Assembly (NCBI RefSeq): GCF_937859865.1
Contig: NZ_CALMAT010000003.1
Span: 14,477-74,532 of the forward strand
Reading direction: 5' to 3'
DNA length: 60,056 nucleotides
Source of the DNA: an uncultured Mucilaginibacter sp.
GTDB taxonomy: Bacteria; Bacteroidota; Bacteroidia; Sphingobacteriales; Sphingobacteriaceae
Below, piece after piece: positions 17,329 through 26,303 of the stretch. The position numbers were made by a program, and so were the translations under genes. A model generated the notes under the pieces. It made no database searches, was not told the DNA's origin, and saw only the letters and a program-made list of their open reading frames with translations. Each line of letters opens with the position of its first letter. Position 1 is the first letter of the stretch.

Positions 17329-17781
17329 TTAAACCAACCGCTCGTCCCAAAAATAATTCTCTGTCCTCACCAAACTTACTTTCTCCAAAAAATCAGGGTG
17401 TTTGGTGCTGATCAAATAATTGTATTCCTGAGAAATAACAGCAGAAGGAACCTTTAAAACCAGCGATTGCCTGCTTTTGTACCAATCACTGCCGATTTGC
17501 TGCAATTTTGAATATGCACTGACGCTTCTCCAATTCTCCGGCAAATTATTTTGTAGAACAGCAGTAAAAAGTTTTTCTTCATCCGCAACAGAAATAATCA
17601 GCATTCGGTAAGCAAAAGCCGGAGCAATATTATTTCGATGAACAACCAATTCCAACGTAGAAAGCGAGCGCGAACTTCCGGTATAAACCACAAATTCGTC
17701 GGGATTGTTCCATCGGTTTGCGGCACCGGAAGCGGTTAATCTTTTGGAAAATGCTTCTTTTACAATCCTAAAAACTTCCAT
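17329..17781 (-). CDS. RES-family toxin
   Basis: 150 residues of the RES domain, the toxin half of RES-Xre modules; characterised relatives degrade or modify NAD. Conserved arginine and serine regions are visible in AANRWNNPDEFVVYTGSS and RSLSTLELVVH, with the late segment near YNYLISTKHPDF. It starts 4 bases after its antitoxin. Unlike the other three toxins in this window the frame is intact. The dispersed word lies at 17751-17762, read as VKEAF. Confidence 0.88.
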   Translation of the reverse strand: MEVFRIVKEAFSKRLTASGAANRWNNPDEFVVYTGSSRSLSTLELVVHRNNIAPAFAYRMLIISVADEEKLFTAVLQNNLPENWRSVSAYSKLQQIGSDWYKSRQSLVLKVPSAVISQEYNYLISTKHPDFLEKVSLVRTENYFWDERLV

Positions 17782-17785
17782 CTAT

Positions 17786-18238
17786 TTAGGCATTGTCTCC
17801 ATATTCCATTCCTGTAAGCCGGTCATCAATAAATTTCATCCCACTTCCCGTATTCATAAAAGTGATTGGCGCCTTTTTATCAAAGTAAAAGTTGTCTCCT
17901 TCCAGCCATTGCAAAAAGTTTTTAATACTGCCAAAAACTTCGGCTCCGTGCCTAATTAGAGATAATATGATTAGCGCGTGTTCCTTAATACTATCCTTAA
18001 TCTGCGCACCGGGTTTGGTATAGGTACGATAAGTTTTTACGCTGATATCAAGCCAACCTGCAATTTTTTCATCGGTAAAAGAAGTAATGTCTTTTATCGC
18101 TTTAAAATGTTGGTAATTAGCTTTATTACTTTGAATCAAACCTAAAGTAGCAGCCGGGTCAATTTTGGAAGGAATATAACTCAGCATTGGTTCTTCAAAT
18201 GTTCCCATATTCAAATTTAGTAATTTTCCCTTTTGCAA
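17786..18238 (-). CDS. Xre/MbcA/ParS-type antitoxin of the RES toxin
   Basis: 150 residues. Central Xre-like helix-turn-helix (about 45-85, TSFTDEKIAGWLDISVKTYRT) followed by the DUF2384 toxin-binding region (HALIILSLIRHGAEVFGS...FLQWLEG). Order antitoxin then toxin, 4-base gap, is the standard arrangement; autoregulation is expected. A partial dispersed word (TAAAAGAAGTA) is at 18076-18086. Confidence 0.88.
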   Translation of the reverse strand: MQKGKLLNLNMGTFEEPMLSYIPSKIDPAATLGLIQSNKANYQHFKAIKDITSFTDEKIAGWLDISVKTYRTYTKPGAQIKDSIKEHALIILSLIRHGAEVFGSIKNFLQWLEGDNFYFDKKAPITFMNTGSGMKFIDDRLTGMEYGDNA

Positions 18239-18275
18239 AAAGTAACTTTCCCTTTTTTGTTTTTCAAAATTCTTG

Positions 18276-18287
18276 ATACTTCTTTTA
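18276..18287 (+). repeat. Dispersed word, GTA variant, between divergent genes
   Basis: ATACTTCTTTTACC followed by a short spacer and TATAATT, in the shared upstream region of the antitoxin and the M3 peptidase. Confidence 0.7.
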
Positions 18288-18317
18288 CCGCCTATAATTC
18301 TGATAAATTGTATTTGC

Positions 18318-18325
18318 TAATTTTG
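18318..18325 (+). promoter_or_regulatory. -7 promoter element TAATTTTG for the M3 peptidase
   Basis: Fits TAnnTTTG, 20 bases upstream of the ATG at 18346, giving a predicted short leader. Confidence 0.5.
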
Positions 18326-18345
18326 CAGCTTAATTCTGCCTGAAT

Positions 18346-20046
18346 ATGATCCTCAAAAAAGAAAAGAAATATATCCCCGAAAACTTAGAGATTAAGTGGG
18401 AAAACCTGGAACCGATTTTTATCGAACTGCAAAATCGTGCCATCCATTCGGTTGAAGATCTGGAACAATGGCTGCGCGACCGGAGCGAACTGGAAGCGGC
18501 GTTGGAAGAAGATTTTGCCTGGCGCTACATCCGCATGACTTGCGATACCACCAACGAAGAACTACTGCAAAGTTTCCAATATTTTGCAACCGAAATCGAA
18601 CCGAAAATTGCGCCGTTAAACAACGATTTGAACAAAAAGCTGATGGATTCTCCTTTTAAAGATCAATTGAACGAAGAAAAGTATTTCATTTTGCTGCGCG
18701 GGATTAAGAAATCGTTGGAATTGTTCCGCGAAGAAAACATCCCGCTGCAAACCGAATTGCAGGTTGAACAGCAAAAATATCAATCTATCACCGGCGGGAT
18801 GTCGGTTTTTATTGACGAAAAAGAATATACGCTGGAGCAAGCCGCTGTCTTTTTAAAAGACCTGAACCGTGAGAAACGCCAGCAGGTTTGGGAGAAAATC
18901 ACGTTCCGCCGTTTGCAGGACAAAGATCAATTGGATACTCTTTTTAACCACCTAAAAACAGTACGTCATCAGGTTGCTTTAAATGCCGGCTTCGAGAACT
19001 TTCGTGATTATATGTTCCAAGCTTTAGGCCGGTTTGATTATACGCCGCACGATTGCTACAAATTCCACGAAGCGATTGAAACTGAAATTGTCCCGATTTT
19101 GCACGAACAGGCCGAAAAACGCAAAGCAGCTTTGGGTTTGGAAACGTTAAAACCATGGGACACGGAAGTTGATATTTCAGGAAAACCAGCTTTAAAACCT
19201 TTTTACAGCGGCGAAGAACTGATCGGAAAATCCATCCGTTGTTTAAACAACATCAACCCAGATTTGGGCGAAAAGCTGAACACGATGCGCGAATACGGTT
19301 TGTTTGATGTGGAAAGCCGAAAAGGCAAAGCACCGGGCGGTTACAATTATCCGTTGGCCGAAACCGGTGCACCTTTTATCTTTATGAATTCGGCGGGAAC
19401 TTTTCGTGATCTAACCACAATGGTGCATGAAGGCGGACACGCAATCCATACTTTTTTAACTGCCGATTTAGAGCTGAACGATTTTAAACATTGCCCAAGT
19501 GAAGTGGCTGAGTTGGCTTCGATGTCAATGGAACTGATTTCCATGGATAACTGGAATGTTTATTTTGAAAACGAAGAAGATTTGAAACGCGCCAAACGCG
19601 ACCAGCTTTTTGATGTTTTAAAAACGCTTCCCTGGGTTGCCGTGGTTGATCAGTTTCAGCATTGGATTTATACCAATCCGGATCATACTTCGGAACAAAG
19701 AACCGAAGCCTGGACGCAAATTTACGAGCAGTTTGGAGCCGGTTTTGTAGATTGGAGCGAACACCGCGAAGCCGAACAAAACCTGTGGCAAAAGCAGTTG
19801 CATATTTTTGAAGTGCCTTTTTATTATATTGAATATGGCATGGCGCAATTGGGCGCAATTGCGGTTTGGAAAAATTACAAAGAAAACCCCGAAAAAGGTT
19901 TGCAGCAATATTTGGATGCATTGAAGTTAGGCTACACCAAAACCATCAAAGAAATTTACGAAACGGCCGGCATCAAATTTGATTTTAGTGCCGAATACGT
20001 AAAAGAACTGGCCGCTTTTGTAAAAGCAGAAATGGACAAAATTTAA
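18346..20046 (+). CDS. M3-family oligoendopeptidase (PepF-like)
   Basis: 566-residue zinc metallopeptidase, probably cytoplasmic since no signal peptide is seen. Zinc motif HEGGHAIH begins at residue 361, followed about 25 residues later by the downstream glutamate ligand region ASMSMELISMDNW. Family members cut short peptides of about 6-20 residues. Preceded by its own -7 element and followed by an inverted pair of the second dispersed word. A single copy of that word (TAAAAACAGTA) is inside the gene at 18953-18963. Confidence 0.92.
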   Translation: MILKKEKKYIPENLEIKWENLEPIFIELQNRAIHSVEDLEQWLRDRSELEAALEEDFAWRYIRMTCDTTNEELLQSFQYFATEIEPKIAPLNNDLNKKLMDSPFKDQLNEEKYFILLRGIKKSLELFREENIPLQTELQVEQQKYQSITGGMSVFIDEKEYTLEQAAVFLKDLNREKRQQVWEKITFRRLQDKDQLDTLFNHLKTVRHQVALNAGFENFRDYMFQALGRFDYTPHDCYKFHEAIETEIVPILHEQAEKRKAALGLETLKPWDTEVDISGKPALKPFYSGEELIGKSIRCLNNINPDLGEKLNTMREYGLFDVESRKGKAPGGYNYPLAETGAPFIFMNSAGTFRDLTTMVHEGGHAIHTFLTADLELNDFKHCPSEVAELASMSMELISMDNWNVYFENEEDLKRAKRDQLFDVLKTLPWVAVVDQFQHWIYTNPDHTSEQRTEAWTQIYEQFGAGFVDWSEHREAEQNLWQKQLHIFEVPFYYIEYGMAQLGAIAVWKNYKENPEKGLQQYLDALKLGYTKTIKEIYETAGIKFDFSAEYVKELAAFVKAEMDKI

Positions 20047-20067
20047 CAATCACCAATTTTTACCCGG

Positions 20068-20108
20068 TAAAAACAGTATGTCAGTTTTCTTAACCAATAC
20101 TGTTTTTA
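20068..20108. repeat. Inverted pair of the second dispersed word after the M3 gene
   Basis: TAAAAACAGTAT at 20068-20079 and ATACTGTTTTTA at 20097-20108, separated by 17 bases; outer flanks CCCGG and TCGG extend the arms. Can fold into a hairpin downstream of the M3 stop codon; possible terminator. A/T tracts lie outside the pair on both sides. Confidence 0.75.
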
Positions 20109-20174
20109 TCGGTGTTTTTTCAGTATTGCCTTGGATATTTTTATACGAAAAACAAACCCTCAACCCAAAAAATT

Positions 20175-20381
20175 ATGGCTTCAACAGCATCAGCATCCAT
20201 CGAAACCCAAAACGGCGAACTTGTTTTTACCGGAACGGCTACCAGCGTTTCTATCTTTTTTAACTATTTGAAAGCCGGCCGCAACACCGAAACTTTTTTG
20301 GAAGATTATCCGAAAGTTAAACTGCAACAAGTTTTGGATGTACTGGAAACGGCAGAGCAACAGTTAAATAACTTAGGCTGA
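20175..20381 (+). CDS. DUF433-like small protein
   Basis: 68 residues from the ATG at 20175, MASTASASIETQNGELVF, chosen because homology to DUF433 starts there. The segment LVFTGTATSVSIFFNYLKAG...FLEDYPKVKLQQVLDVLE follows the DUF433 pattern (VF.GT...V...L..L..G.....F..DYP.....Q...). DUF433 proteins are often antitoxins of PIN-type toxins, but no such partner is adjacent. The stop overlaps the 3' end of the convergent PAP2 gene by 9 bases. Confidence 0.7.
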   Translation: MASTASASIETQNGELVFTGTATSVSIFFNYLKAGRNTETFLEDYPKVKLQQVLDVLETAEQQLNNLG

Positions 20382-21047
20382 TTGGCTTTTGCTGCTTCCA
20401 AAAATCCCCCTGTCCCACTTGGGCGATTGCAGGAATGGATGTCGGTCAATCCAAAAGAGCCAAATTGAAGTAACTACAATTCCCAAAGCAGAACCGGCGG
20501 TTACGTCAATCAAAAAATGTTCGCTCAAATACATGCGCGAGTAGGCAATTAAAACGGCAAAAATGAGCATGAACGACCCCCACCATTTCTTTTTGGCCAC
20601 ATAAGTTAAAACCAAAGCGGCAGTAAAGGCAGAAACCGAATGGCCAGACGGAAAGCTGTTGGTATCCAGTATTGTTACGCCTTTTACCAAATAAATCCCG
20701 CTTAGTTTTTTGGCAAAAAACAAGTGCGGTCGTGGCGCTTTTACCAAATGTTTGATGGTTTGAGAAATGATAAAGCTGATGATATAACTTGTCGCCAGCA
20801 AAAACCCTTTTCTAAAATTAATCAAAAAAACGATGATGGCGATGATGGTACAGCCCAAACTATCGCCCAAATTAGTGAGGTTTTCAAAAAAAACATCGGC
20901 AAAAGCAGTATGGATATGGTTGATGGCAAAATAAATTTCTTCTTTGCTAAAAACCAGCATCAACAAAACACAAAACGCCAGCAAAACCATATATGGATAC
21001 AAAAGCGAACTGATTTTATGCAAAAATTCGGATAACTTAACTTTCAT
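20373..21047 (-). CDS. PAP2-family phosphatase (membrane)
   Basis: 224 residues with about six hydrophobic helices. The three PAP2 motifs are present: KAPRPHLFF, SFPSGHSVSAF and SRMYLSEHFLIDVTAGS. Family members dephosphorylate lipid phosphates such as undecaprenyl diphosphate or phosphatidic acid at the outer face of the inner membrane; the substrate here is unknown. Confidence 0.9.
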   Translation of the reverse strand: MKVKLSEFLHKISSLLYPYMVLLAFCVLLMLVFSKEEIYFAINHIHTAFADVFFENLTNLGDSLGCTIIAIIVFLINFRKGFLLATSYIISFIISQTIKHLVKAPRPHLFFAKKLSGIYLVKGVTILDTNSFPSGHSVSAFTAALVLTYVAKKKWWGSFMLIFAVLIAYSRMYLSEHFLIDVTAGSALGIVVTSIWLFWIDRHPFLQSPKWDRGIFGSSKSQSA

Positions 21048-21093
21048 TCGTTCAATTTAAAGCTTTCAAACTTTTATTGTAGTTATTTTTTGA

Positions 21094-21101
21094 TAAGTTT
21101 G
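21094..21101 (+). promoter_or_regulatory. -7 promoter element TAAGTTTG for the amino acid permease
   Basis: Fits TAnnTTTG, about 30 bases before the ATG at 21131. Confidence 0.5.
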
Positions 21102-21130
21102 GTCAAAGTGTAAACGCAATAATACGGTAA

Positions 21131-22837
21131 ATGAACAAAAGTATATTCCGCAAAAAATCAGTTTCTAAATTATTGGAAGATCTTGCTTCCGGTTATGGCG
21201 ACAGTGAACACGCAGCCGGCGGAGGAAAATTAAATAAAGTACTGCGTACCAAAGATTTAACCTTTATGGGCATTGCGGCCGTTATTGGCGCAGGCATTTT
21301 TTCGACCATCGGCGTGGCTTCTTACAACGGCGGCCCGGGCGTTTCAATTTTGTTTGTGATTACGGCCGTTACCTGCGGTTTTTCGGCTTTGTGCTATGCC
21401 GAATTTGCTTCGCGGATACCGGTTTCGGGCAGTGCCTACACGTATGCTTATGCTTCTTTTGGCGAGCTGATTGCCTGGATCATCGGTTGGGATTTGCTGA
21501 TGGAATACGCCATCGGAAACATTGCGGTGGCCATTTCCTGGAGCAAATATTTTACCAATTTGATGGAAGGTTTCCACATCCATATTCCCGGCTTTTTAAC
21601 CATGGATTATTTGTCGGCTTTTCGCGGGTTTGAGCAGTTGCAAAAACTAAAAGTAGGCGGCGGCGCGGTTGATGAAAACGTACGTTTGGCAGCATCAGCT
21701 TGGAGCAGCGCGCCGCAAATTGGCAGTTTAAAAATCATTGCGGATATTCCTGCTTTGTTTATTGTTTTCATCATCACCTGGCTGGTTTATACCGGCATTA
21801 AGGAAACCAAAAAAGCAACCAATGCAATGGTGATGCTGAAAATTGCCGTGGTTCTGGGCGTCATTGTTCTTGGTTTTTTTTATGTAAAACCGGTCAACTG
21901 GAGCCCGTTTATGCCCAATGGTTTTGCTGGTGTGATGAAAGGCGTTTCGGGCGTGTTTTTTGCTTATATTGGTTTTGATGCGATTTCTACAACAGCCGAA
22001 GAATGCGAAAATCCGCAGCGTGATTTGCCCCGCGGCATGATCTATTCGCTCATTATTTGTACCGTTTTATACATTTTAATTGCGCTGGTGCTAACCGGAA
22101 TGGTGAATTACAAGGAGTTGCAGGTAGAAGACCCGCTGGCTTTTGTTTTCGCACGCATCGGTTTAAAAAACATCAGTTATGTCATTTCCATCAGTGCGGT
22201 TATTGCCACAGCAAGTGTTTTGCTGATTTTCCAGATGGGCCAGCCGCGTATTTGGATGAGCATGAGCCGCGATGGTTTGCTGCCGAAAGCTTTTTCGCGC
22301 ATCCATCCAAAATACCAAACGCCTTCTTTTGCAACGATAGTTACCGGTTTTGTGGTAGCTGTTCCGGCTTTGTTTTTGAATTTGACGGAAGTAACCGATC
22401 TAACCAGCATCGGTACTTTGTTTGCTTTTGTGCTGGTTTGCGGCGGCGTTTTGCTGCTGCCAAAAGAAGACAAAGCATCGGAAGGCGAACATAAAAAGTT
22501 CAAAATTCCTTATGTCAACTCCAAATACATTGTGCCGGTTTTGTTTTTGGTTGGCTTGGTGGTGATGTGGAAACCATTTGTCGCCCTGTTCCACTACACC
22601 GGCGATCACGATAAATTACCATATTTTCTGTTTATCGGGCTTTCTGCCGTCATCACTGTTTTGTCGTTTCTTAAAAATTTGTCGCTGATACCTGTTTTAG
22701 GTTTGATAAGCTGCTTTTATTTGATGACCGAACTGGGCTACACCAACTGGTTGCGGTTTTTGATTTGGCTGGTCATCGGTTTGGTTATTTATTTTACGTA
22801 CAGCTATCGGCACAGCAAATTAAACACGGCAGCATAG
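21131..22837 (+). CDS. APC-family amino acid permease (cationic amino acid transporter-like)
   Basis: 568 residues with about 12 hydrophobic segments. The N-terminal stretch GIAAVIGAGIFSTIG with the conserved glycine-rich helix 1, and the FFAYIGFDAISTTAEE segment, place it in the amino acid-polyamine-organocation superfamily near the CAT/YhdG branch. Substrate specificity cannot be read. Convergent to kup, with two stacked inverted repeats between them. Confidence 0.9.
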   Translation: MNKSIFRKKSVSKLLEDLASGYGDSEHAAGGGKLNKVLRTKDLTFMGIAAVIGAGIFSTIGVASYNGGPGVSILFVITAVTCGFSALCYAEFASRIPVSGSAYTYAYASFGELIAWIIGWDLLMEYAIGNIAVAISWSKYFTNLMEGFHIHIPGFLTMDYLSAFRGFEQLQKLKVGGGAVDENVRLAASAWSSAPQIGSLKIIADIPALFIVFIITWLVYTGIKETKKATNAMVMLKIAVVLGVIVLGFFYVKPVNWSPFMPNGFAGVMKGVSGVFFAYIGFDAISTTAEECENPQRDLPRGMIYSLIICTVLYILIALVLTGMVNYKELQVEDPLAFVFARIGLKNISYVISISAVIATASVLLIFQMGQPRIWMSMSRDGLLPKAFSRIHPKYQTPSFATIVTGFVVAVPALFLNLTEVTDLTSIGTLFAFVLVCGGVLLLPKEDKASEGEHKKFKIPYVNSKYIVPVLFLVGLVVMWKPFVALFHYTGDHDKLPYFLFIGLSAVITVLSFLKNLSLIPVLGLISCFYLMTELGYTNWLRFLIWLVIGLVIYFTYSYRHSKLNTAA

Positions 22838-22841
22838 ATTG

Positions 22842-22961
22842 GCAATGCTTCTTTTACCACACAAATTTTAGTGTGGTAAAAGAAGTATTCGTATTTTTTT
22901 TAATGTATTGGCCGATGCTTCTTTTAGCGCACAAATTTTAGTGTGATAAAAGAAGCATCGG
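22842..22961. repeat. Two stacked inverted pairs of the dispersed word between convergent genes
   Basis: First hairpin: ATGCTTCTTTTACCACAC at 22845-22862 and its near-perfect complement GTGTGGTAAAAGAAGTAT at 22871-22888 around AAATTTTA. Second hairpin: ATGCTTCTTTTA at 22915-22926 and TAAAAGAAGCAT at 22947-22958 with the same AAATTTTA centre and CCG/CGG outer bases. The two are about 70 bases apart and look like a duplication. Placement between the permease and kup stops suggests a bidirectional terminator. Confidence 0.88.
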
Positions 22962-22967
22962 CTTTTG

Positions 22968-24908
22968 TTAGTGGATTTGTATCCTTTTGATGTTGACAGG
23001 TTCTGCTTCGGCCAGCAAAAGCGGAACTTTTTCTACCGTTACAAAACTCAAATCGAGGCCGAAACCGCGTTCTTCGGATAAACTCAGTTCTTTCAACAAC
23101 AAATAATACTCCATTGTGAACTGCTCATAAAAAGAAAGGTTGTGCGACCTGGAAAGGATTTTTTCCAACACGATAAACCTGAAATCGCCTACTATTTTGT
23201 GCCGGTTTAACGAGATGTATTTGCTGGTAATGTCGGCTTCTCCGTTTTTAACCAAATCTTCCACCACTTTTCTAAATAAAATATTGATGCGCTGCTCTAC
23301 CCGGAAACCCAGTTTAAAATCAATCCGGATCAATTTTCCCGGCACCAAAAATTCTACTTTGTAATCGCACATGTGGGGTTCGTCCATCACATCAACATGC
23401 ACCAGCCAATAAATATCGGCACGCTTTGGCTGTTTTTGCAGAATGGAATAAATGATCTTGGATTCGATTTCGGAACTAAAATTGGCACTGGTAAGATAAA
23501 CCAATTGCGATGCAAATTTCGGTACAGATTCGTCTTCGCTCAACTCTTTGATGATCTCGTAATAATCGCTCAGTTCCACAAATTTGATATACCGGTTCCT
23601 GATTTTTCGTGCCGAATGCCAGGCCCACATCACCGAAAACAACAAAAACCCGATCATCACCGTAAACCAGCCGCCATGAACAAACTTGGCTAAATTACTA
23701 GCCAAAAATGTCCCTTCGATCAATACATAAACGGTAAAGAAAGTATAAACAAGGTAACTCGGATATTTTTTGCGTTTTAGGTAAACGGAGACTAATATGG
23801 TGGTCATCAGCATCGCAATGGTGATGCTTAAACCATAAGCCGATTCCATTCTTTCCGATCTCCTAAAAATGGCAACAACCGTTAAACAACCAGCCCAAAG
23901 CAGCCAGTTGACGCTTGGAATATACAATTGCCCTTTTTGGTTAGTGGGATAATTGATTTTGATCTTTGGCCATAAATTTAACCTTACCGCTTCTGAAATC
24001 AATGTAAACGAACCGGAGATCAAGGCCTGGCTGGCAATAATAGCAGCCATTGTGGCAATGCCAATGCCAAAAATCAAAAACCAGGAAGGCATAATTTCAT
24101 AAAAAGGGTTTTGCGTGCCCAACTTTAAATTCTCGTGCTGCAACAACCAGACAGCCTGCCCCAGATAATTTAAAACAAGACAGGTTTTAACATAAACCCA
24201 GCTTACGCGGATATTTTCCCGGCCAGTATGGCCCAGGTCAGAATAAAGCGCTTCGGCACCGGTTGTACACAAAAACACAGCGCCCAAAATAATAAAGGCG
24301 TTAGGGTTATGTACCAAAAGCAAATAGGCATAATAAGGGTTAAGCGCTTTAAAAATGCCCGGCATCTGGATGATATAAGAAATACCCAGCACGGCCATCA
24401 TGGTAAACCAAATAACCATAATCGGCCCAAATGCCTTGCCCACCACAGAGGTGCCAAACTGCTGGATCAAAAACAAAGCAGTGATAATGGCAACCACAAT
24501 ATAAATAGTGGGCAGCCCTTTGTAAATAATATCCAAACCTTGTATGGCCGAAGAAATGGTGATTGGCGGCGTGATAATACCATCGGCCAGCAAGGCGCAA
24601 CCACCAACTACGGCTGGTACAATTAACCATTTGGCTTTTTTTCGAACCAAAGAAAACAAGGAAAAAATGCCGCCTTCGCCTTTATTATCGGCTTGTAAAG
24701 TAATCACGACATATTTTAAAGTAGTTTGCAGGGTAAGTGTCCAAAAAATGCAAGACATTCCACCTAAAATAAGTATGTTTGAAATGGGCTGACTGTTTAC
24801 AATGGCCGTAAAAACATACAAAGGCGATGTTCCAATATCACCATATATAATCCCTAAACTTATTAAAAAACCGGCAGCAGAAAACTTGTGGAGATTTTTA
24901 TGGTTCAC
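22968..24908 (-). CDS. kup: Kup-family potassium uptake protein
   Basis: 646 residues. About 12 hydrophobic helices (to about residue 430) followed by a soluble C-terminal domain. The start GIIYGDIGTSPLYVF is the family signature, and GTSVVGKAFGPIMVIWF and TGAEALYSDLGHTGR are typical pore-domain segments. Takes up potassium with protons at the inner membrane. No copy of the dispersed word inside this 1.9-kb gene. Confidence 0.95.
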   Translation of the reverse strand: MNHKNLHKFSAAGFLISLGIIYGDIGTSPLYVFTAIVNSQPISNILILGGMSCIFWTLTLQTTLKYVVITLQADNKGEGGIFSLFSLVRKKAKWLIVPAVVGGCALLADGIITPPITISSAIQGLDIIYKGLPTIYIVVAIITALFLIQQFGTSVVGKAFGPIMVIWFTMMAVLGISYIIQMPGIFKALNPYYAYLLLVHNPNAFIILGAVFLCTTGAEALYSDLGHTGRENIRVSWVYVKTCLVLNYLGQAVWLLQHENLKLGTQNPFYEIMPSWFLIFGIGIATMAAIIASQALISGSFTLISEAVRLNLWPKIKINYPTNQKGQLYIPSVNWLLWAGCLTVVAIFRRSERMESAYGLSITIAMLMTTILVSVYLKRKKYPSYLVYTFFTVYVLIEGTFLASNLAKFVHGGWFTVMIGFLLFSVMWAWHSARKIRNRYIKFVELSDYYEIIKELSEDESVPKFASQLVYLTSANFSSEIESKIIYSILQKQPKRADIYWLVHVDVMDEPHMCDYKVEFLVPGKLIRIDFKLGFRVEQRINILFRKVVEDLVKNGEADITSKYISLNRHKIVGDFRFIVLEKILSRSHNLSFYEQFTMEYYLLLKELSLSEERGFGLDLSFVTVEKVPLLLAEAEPVNIKRIQIH

Positions 24909-25029
24909 GCTTTATGGGTAAATCAAACAATAATGTAACATGTGCAGAATATATAAGTATAATACAAGGCCCGCTTTAAATATGGCACGAATTTAGACAT
25001 TTTTATATATGTTAATTATTGTTAAATTA

Positions 25030-25041
25030 ATACTGTTTTTA
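25030..25041 (+). repeat. Dispersed word, second form, upstream of the T9SS cargo gene
   Basis: Exact ATACTGTTTTTA followed by TCGGTGTAATTTTT; lies in the 189-base gap between the divergent kup and T9SS cargo genes. Unpaired. Confidence 0.7.
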
Positions 25042-25073
25042 TCGGTGTAATTTTTAGTGCATTAGTAAATCTA

Positions 25074-25081
25074 TACTTTTG
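25074..25081 (+). promoter_or_regulatory. -7 promoter element TACTTTTG
   Basis: Fits TAnnTTTG, 16 bases upstream of the ATG at 25098. Confidence 0.5.
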
Positions 25082-25097
25082 GTTAGGATTTTTATAC

Positions 25098-25610
25098 ATG
25101 AAACACAACTACCCTATTTTAAGCCCTATCATTGTATTGCTGACTGCGGTGCTGTTAATGAGTTTTGTGTGGCAAAAAAGTGTTTTGCCAAAAGTTAAGT
25201 TTGACAGCATCCCTTCAAAATTTCAAACCAAAACTGAACATACATCTTATCTAAAAAACGGTTTAAAAGTAACTTTGCCTGCTATTAAACCTACTCAATA
25301 CCAGGCTACTGCCAATAAACAAACCTCAGACAAGGTAGAAAACGAAAAACTGCTTTCGGATGTCAGCATCTACCCAAACCCGATTACGGACAAGCTTAAC
25401 CTAACTTACAACGTCAGAAAAAACACCACCGTTTCCATCAAAATTATGGATGTTTTGGGCAATGAGGTGTTGACATTATTATCGCAACGTGTAGAAGCCG
25501 GCGAGCAAAAAAATACTTTCCAGATCAGTAGCAGGCTTTCCAGTGGTTTTTATTTTGTACGAATGATCGTAGGCACAGAATCTGTTATTAAGCGCATTTC
25601 TGTACTGTAA
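25098..25610 (+). CDS. Small secreted protein with T9SS C-terminal sorting domain
   Basis: 170 residues: N-terminal hydrophobic segment (about 8-25), a middle part without recognisable fold, and a C-terminal type A sorting domain (about 95-170) starting VSIYPNPITDKLNLTY and ending GFYFVRMIVGTESVIKRISVL. Such domains direct export through the type IX system and attachment to the surface. The body between signal and tag is too short for a known enzyme; possibly a small surface protein. porT at 13700 supports an active T9SS. Confidence 0.85.
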   Translation: MKHNYPILSPIIVLLTAVLLMSFVWQKSVLPKVKFDSIPSKFQTKTEHTSYLKNGLKVTLPAIKPTQYQATANKQTSDKVENEKLLSDVSIYPNPITDKLNLTYNVRKNTTVSIKIMDVLGNEVLTLLSQRVEAGEQKNTFQISSRLSSGFYFVRMIVGTESVIKRISVL

Positions 25611-25625
25611 CAGCTATTTTATAAC

Positions 25626-25660
25626 AAAAGCGCTACTGTTTTATAACGGTGGCGCTTTTT
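25626..25660 (+). terminator. Intrinsic terminator after the T9SS cargo gene
   Basis: AAAAGCGC and GCGCTTTTTT arms extended by wobble and normal pairs through TACTGTT / AACGGTG around a short loop, ending in a T run. It sits 16 bases after the stop codon. Confidence 0.85.
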
Positions 25661-25690
25661 TATTTTTTAGTTTTGAAAAAAATTACCCGA

Positions 25691-26302
25691 ATGAAAATCA
25701 TCGCAATTGGCCGGAATTATGCCGAACACGCCAAAGAATTGAATAACCCAATACCTGCGGCACCAGTTATTTTTTTGAAACCTGATACCGCTATTTTAAA
25801 AGACAATAAGCCTTTTTACCATCCGGATTTTTCGGAAGACATCCACCACGAAATAGAAATTGTGCTGAAAGTAAGCAAGGAAGGCAAAAATATCAGCGAA
25901 AAATTTGCCGCCACTTATTATGATGAAATTGGTCTGGGCATTGATTTTACCGCCCGGGACATTCAGCAAAAACACAAAGAAAAAGGCTTGCCCTGGGAAT
26001 TGGCCAAAGGGTTTGACAATTCTGCACCAATCAGCAATTTTGTGCCGAAAACCCAGTTCCCGGATATTTACCAGATCAGTTTTCATTTGGATGTGAACCA
26101 GGAAACGCGGCAAACCGGAAACACAAAAGACCTGCTTTTTTCTTTCGAACAGATCATTGTGTTTGTTTCTCAATACATTACATTAAAAAAAGGCGATTTG
26201 ATATTTACCGGAACCCCGGCAGGCGTTTCGCGCGTAAAAGCAGGCGATCATTTAGAAGGCTACTTGGAAAACGAGAAGCTGCTTGATTTTTTTGTCCGCT
26301 GA
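25691..26302 (+). CDS. Fumarylacetoacetate hydrolase-fold protein
   Basis: 203 residues from the ATG at 25691 (MKIIAIGRNYAEHAKELN); an upstream start would run through the terminator hairpin and is rejected. FAH-fold motifs: FLKPDTAI, metal ligands in HHEIEIVL, GIDFTARDIQ, the KGFDNSAPI region and the late FTGTPAGV. Family members hydrolyse or decarboxylate beta-diketo acids or act as acylpyruvases; exact substrate unknown. One base separates it from the M23 peptidase, so the two are cotranscribed. Confidence 0.88.
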   Translation: MKIIAIGRNYAEHAKELNNPIPAAPVIFLKPDTAILKDNKPFYHPDFSEDIHHEIEIVLKVSKEGKNISEKFAATYYDEIGLGIDFTARDIQQKHKEKGLPWELAKGFDNSAPISNFVPKTQFPDIYQISFHLDVNQETRQTGNTKDLLFSFEQIIVFVSQYITLKKGDLIFTGTPAGVSRVKAGDHLEGYLENEKLLDFFVR

Positions 26303-26303
26303 T

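Noticed and set aside
19484-19921. 145-codon frame antisense to the M3 peptidase
   Set aside because: Shadow of a strongly conserved coding region containing the zinc-site downstream part.
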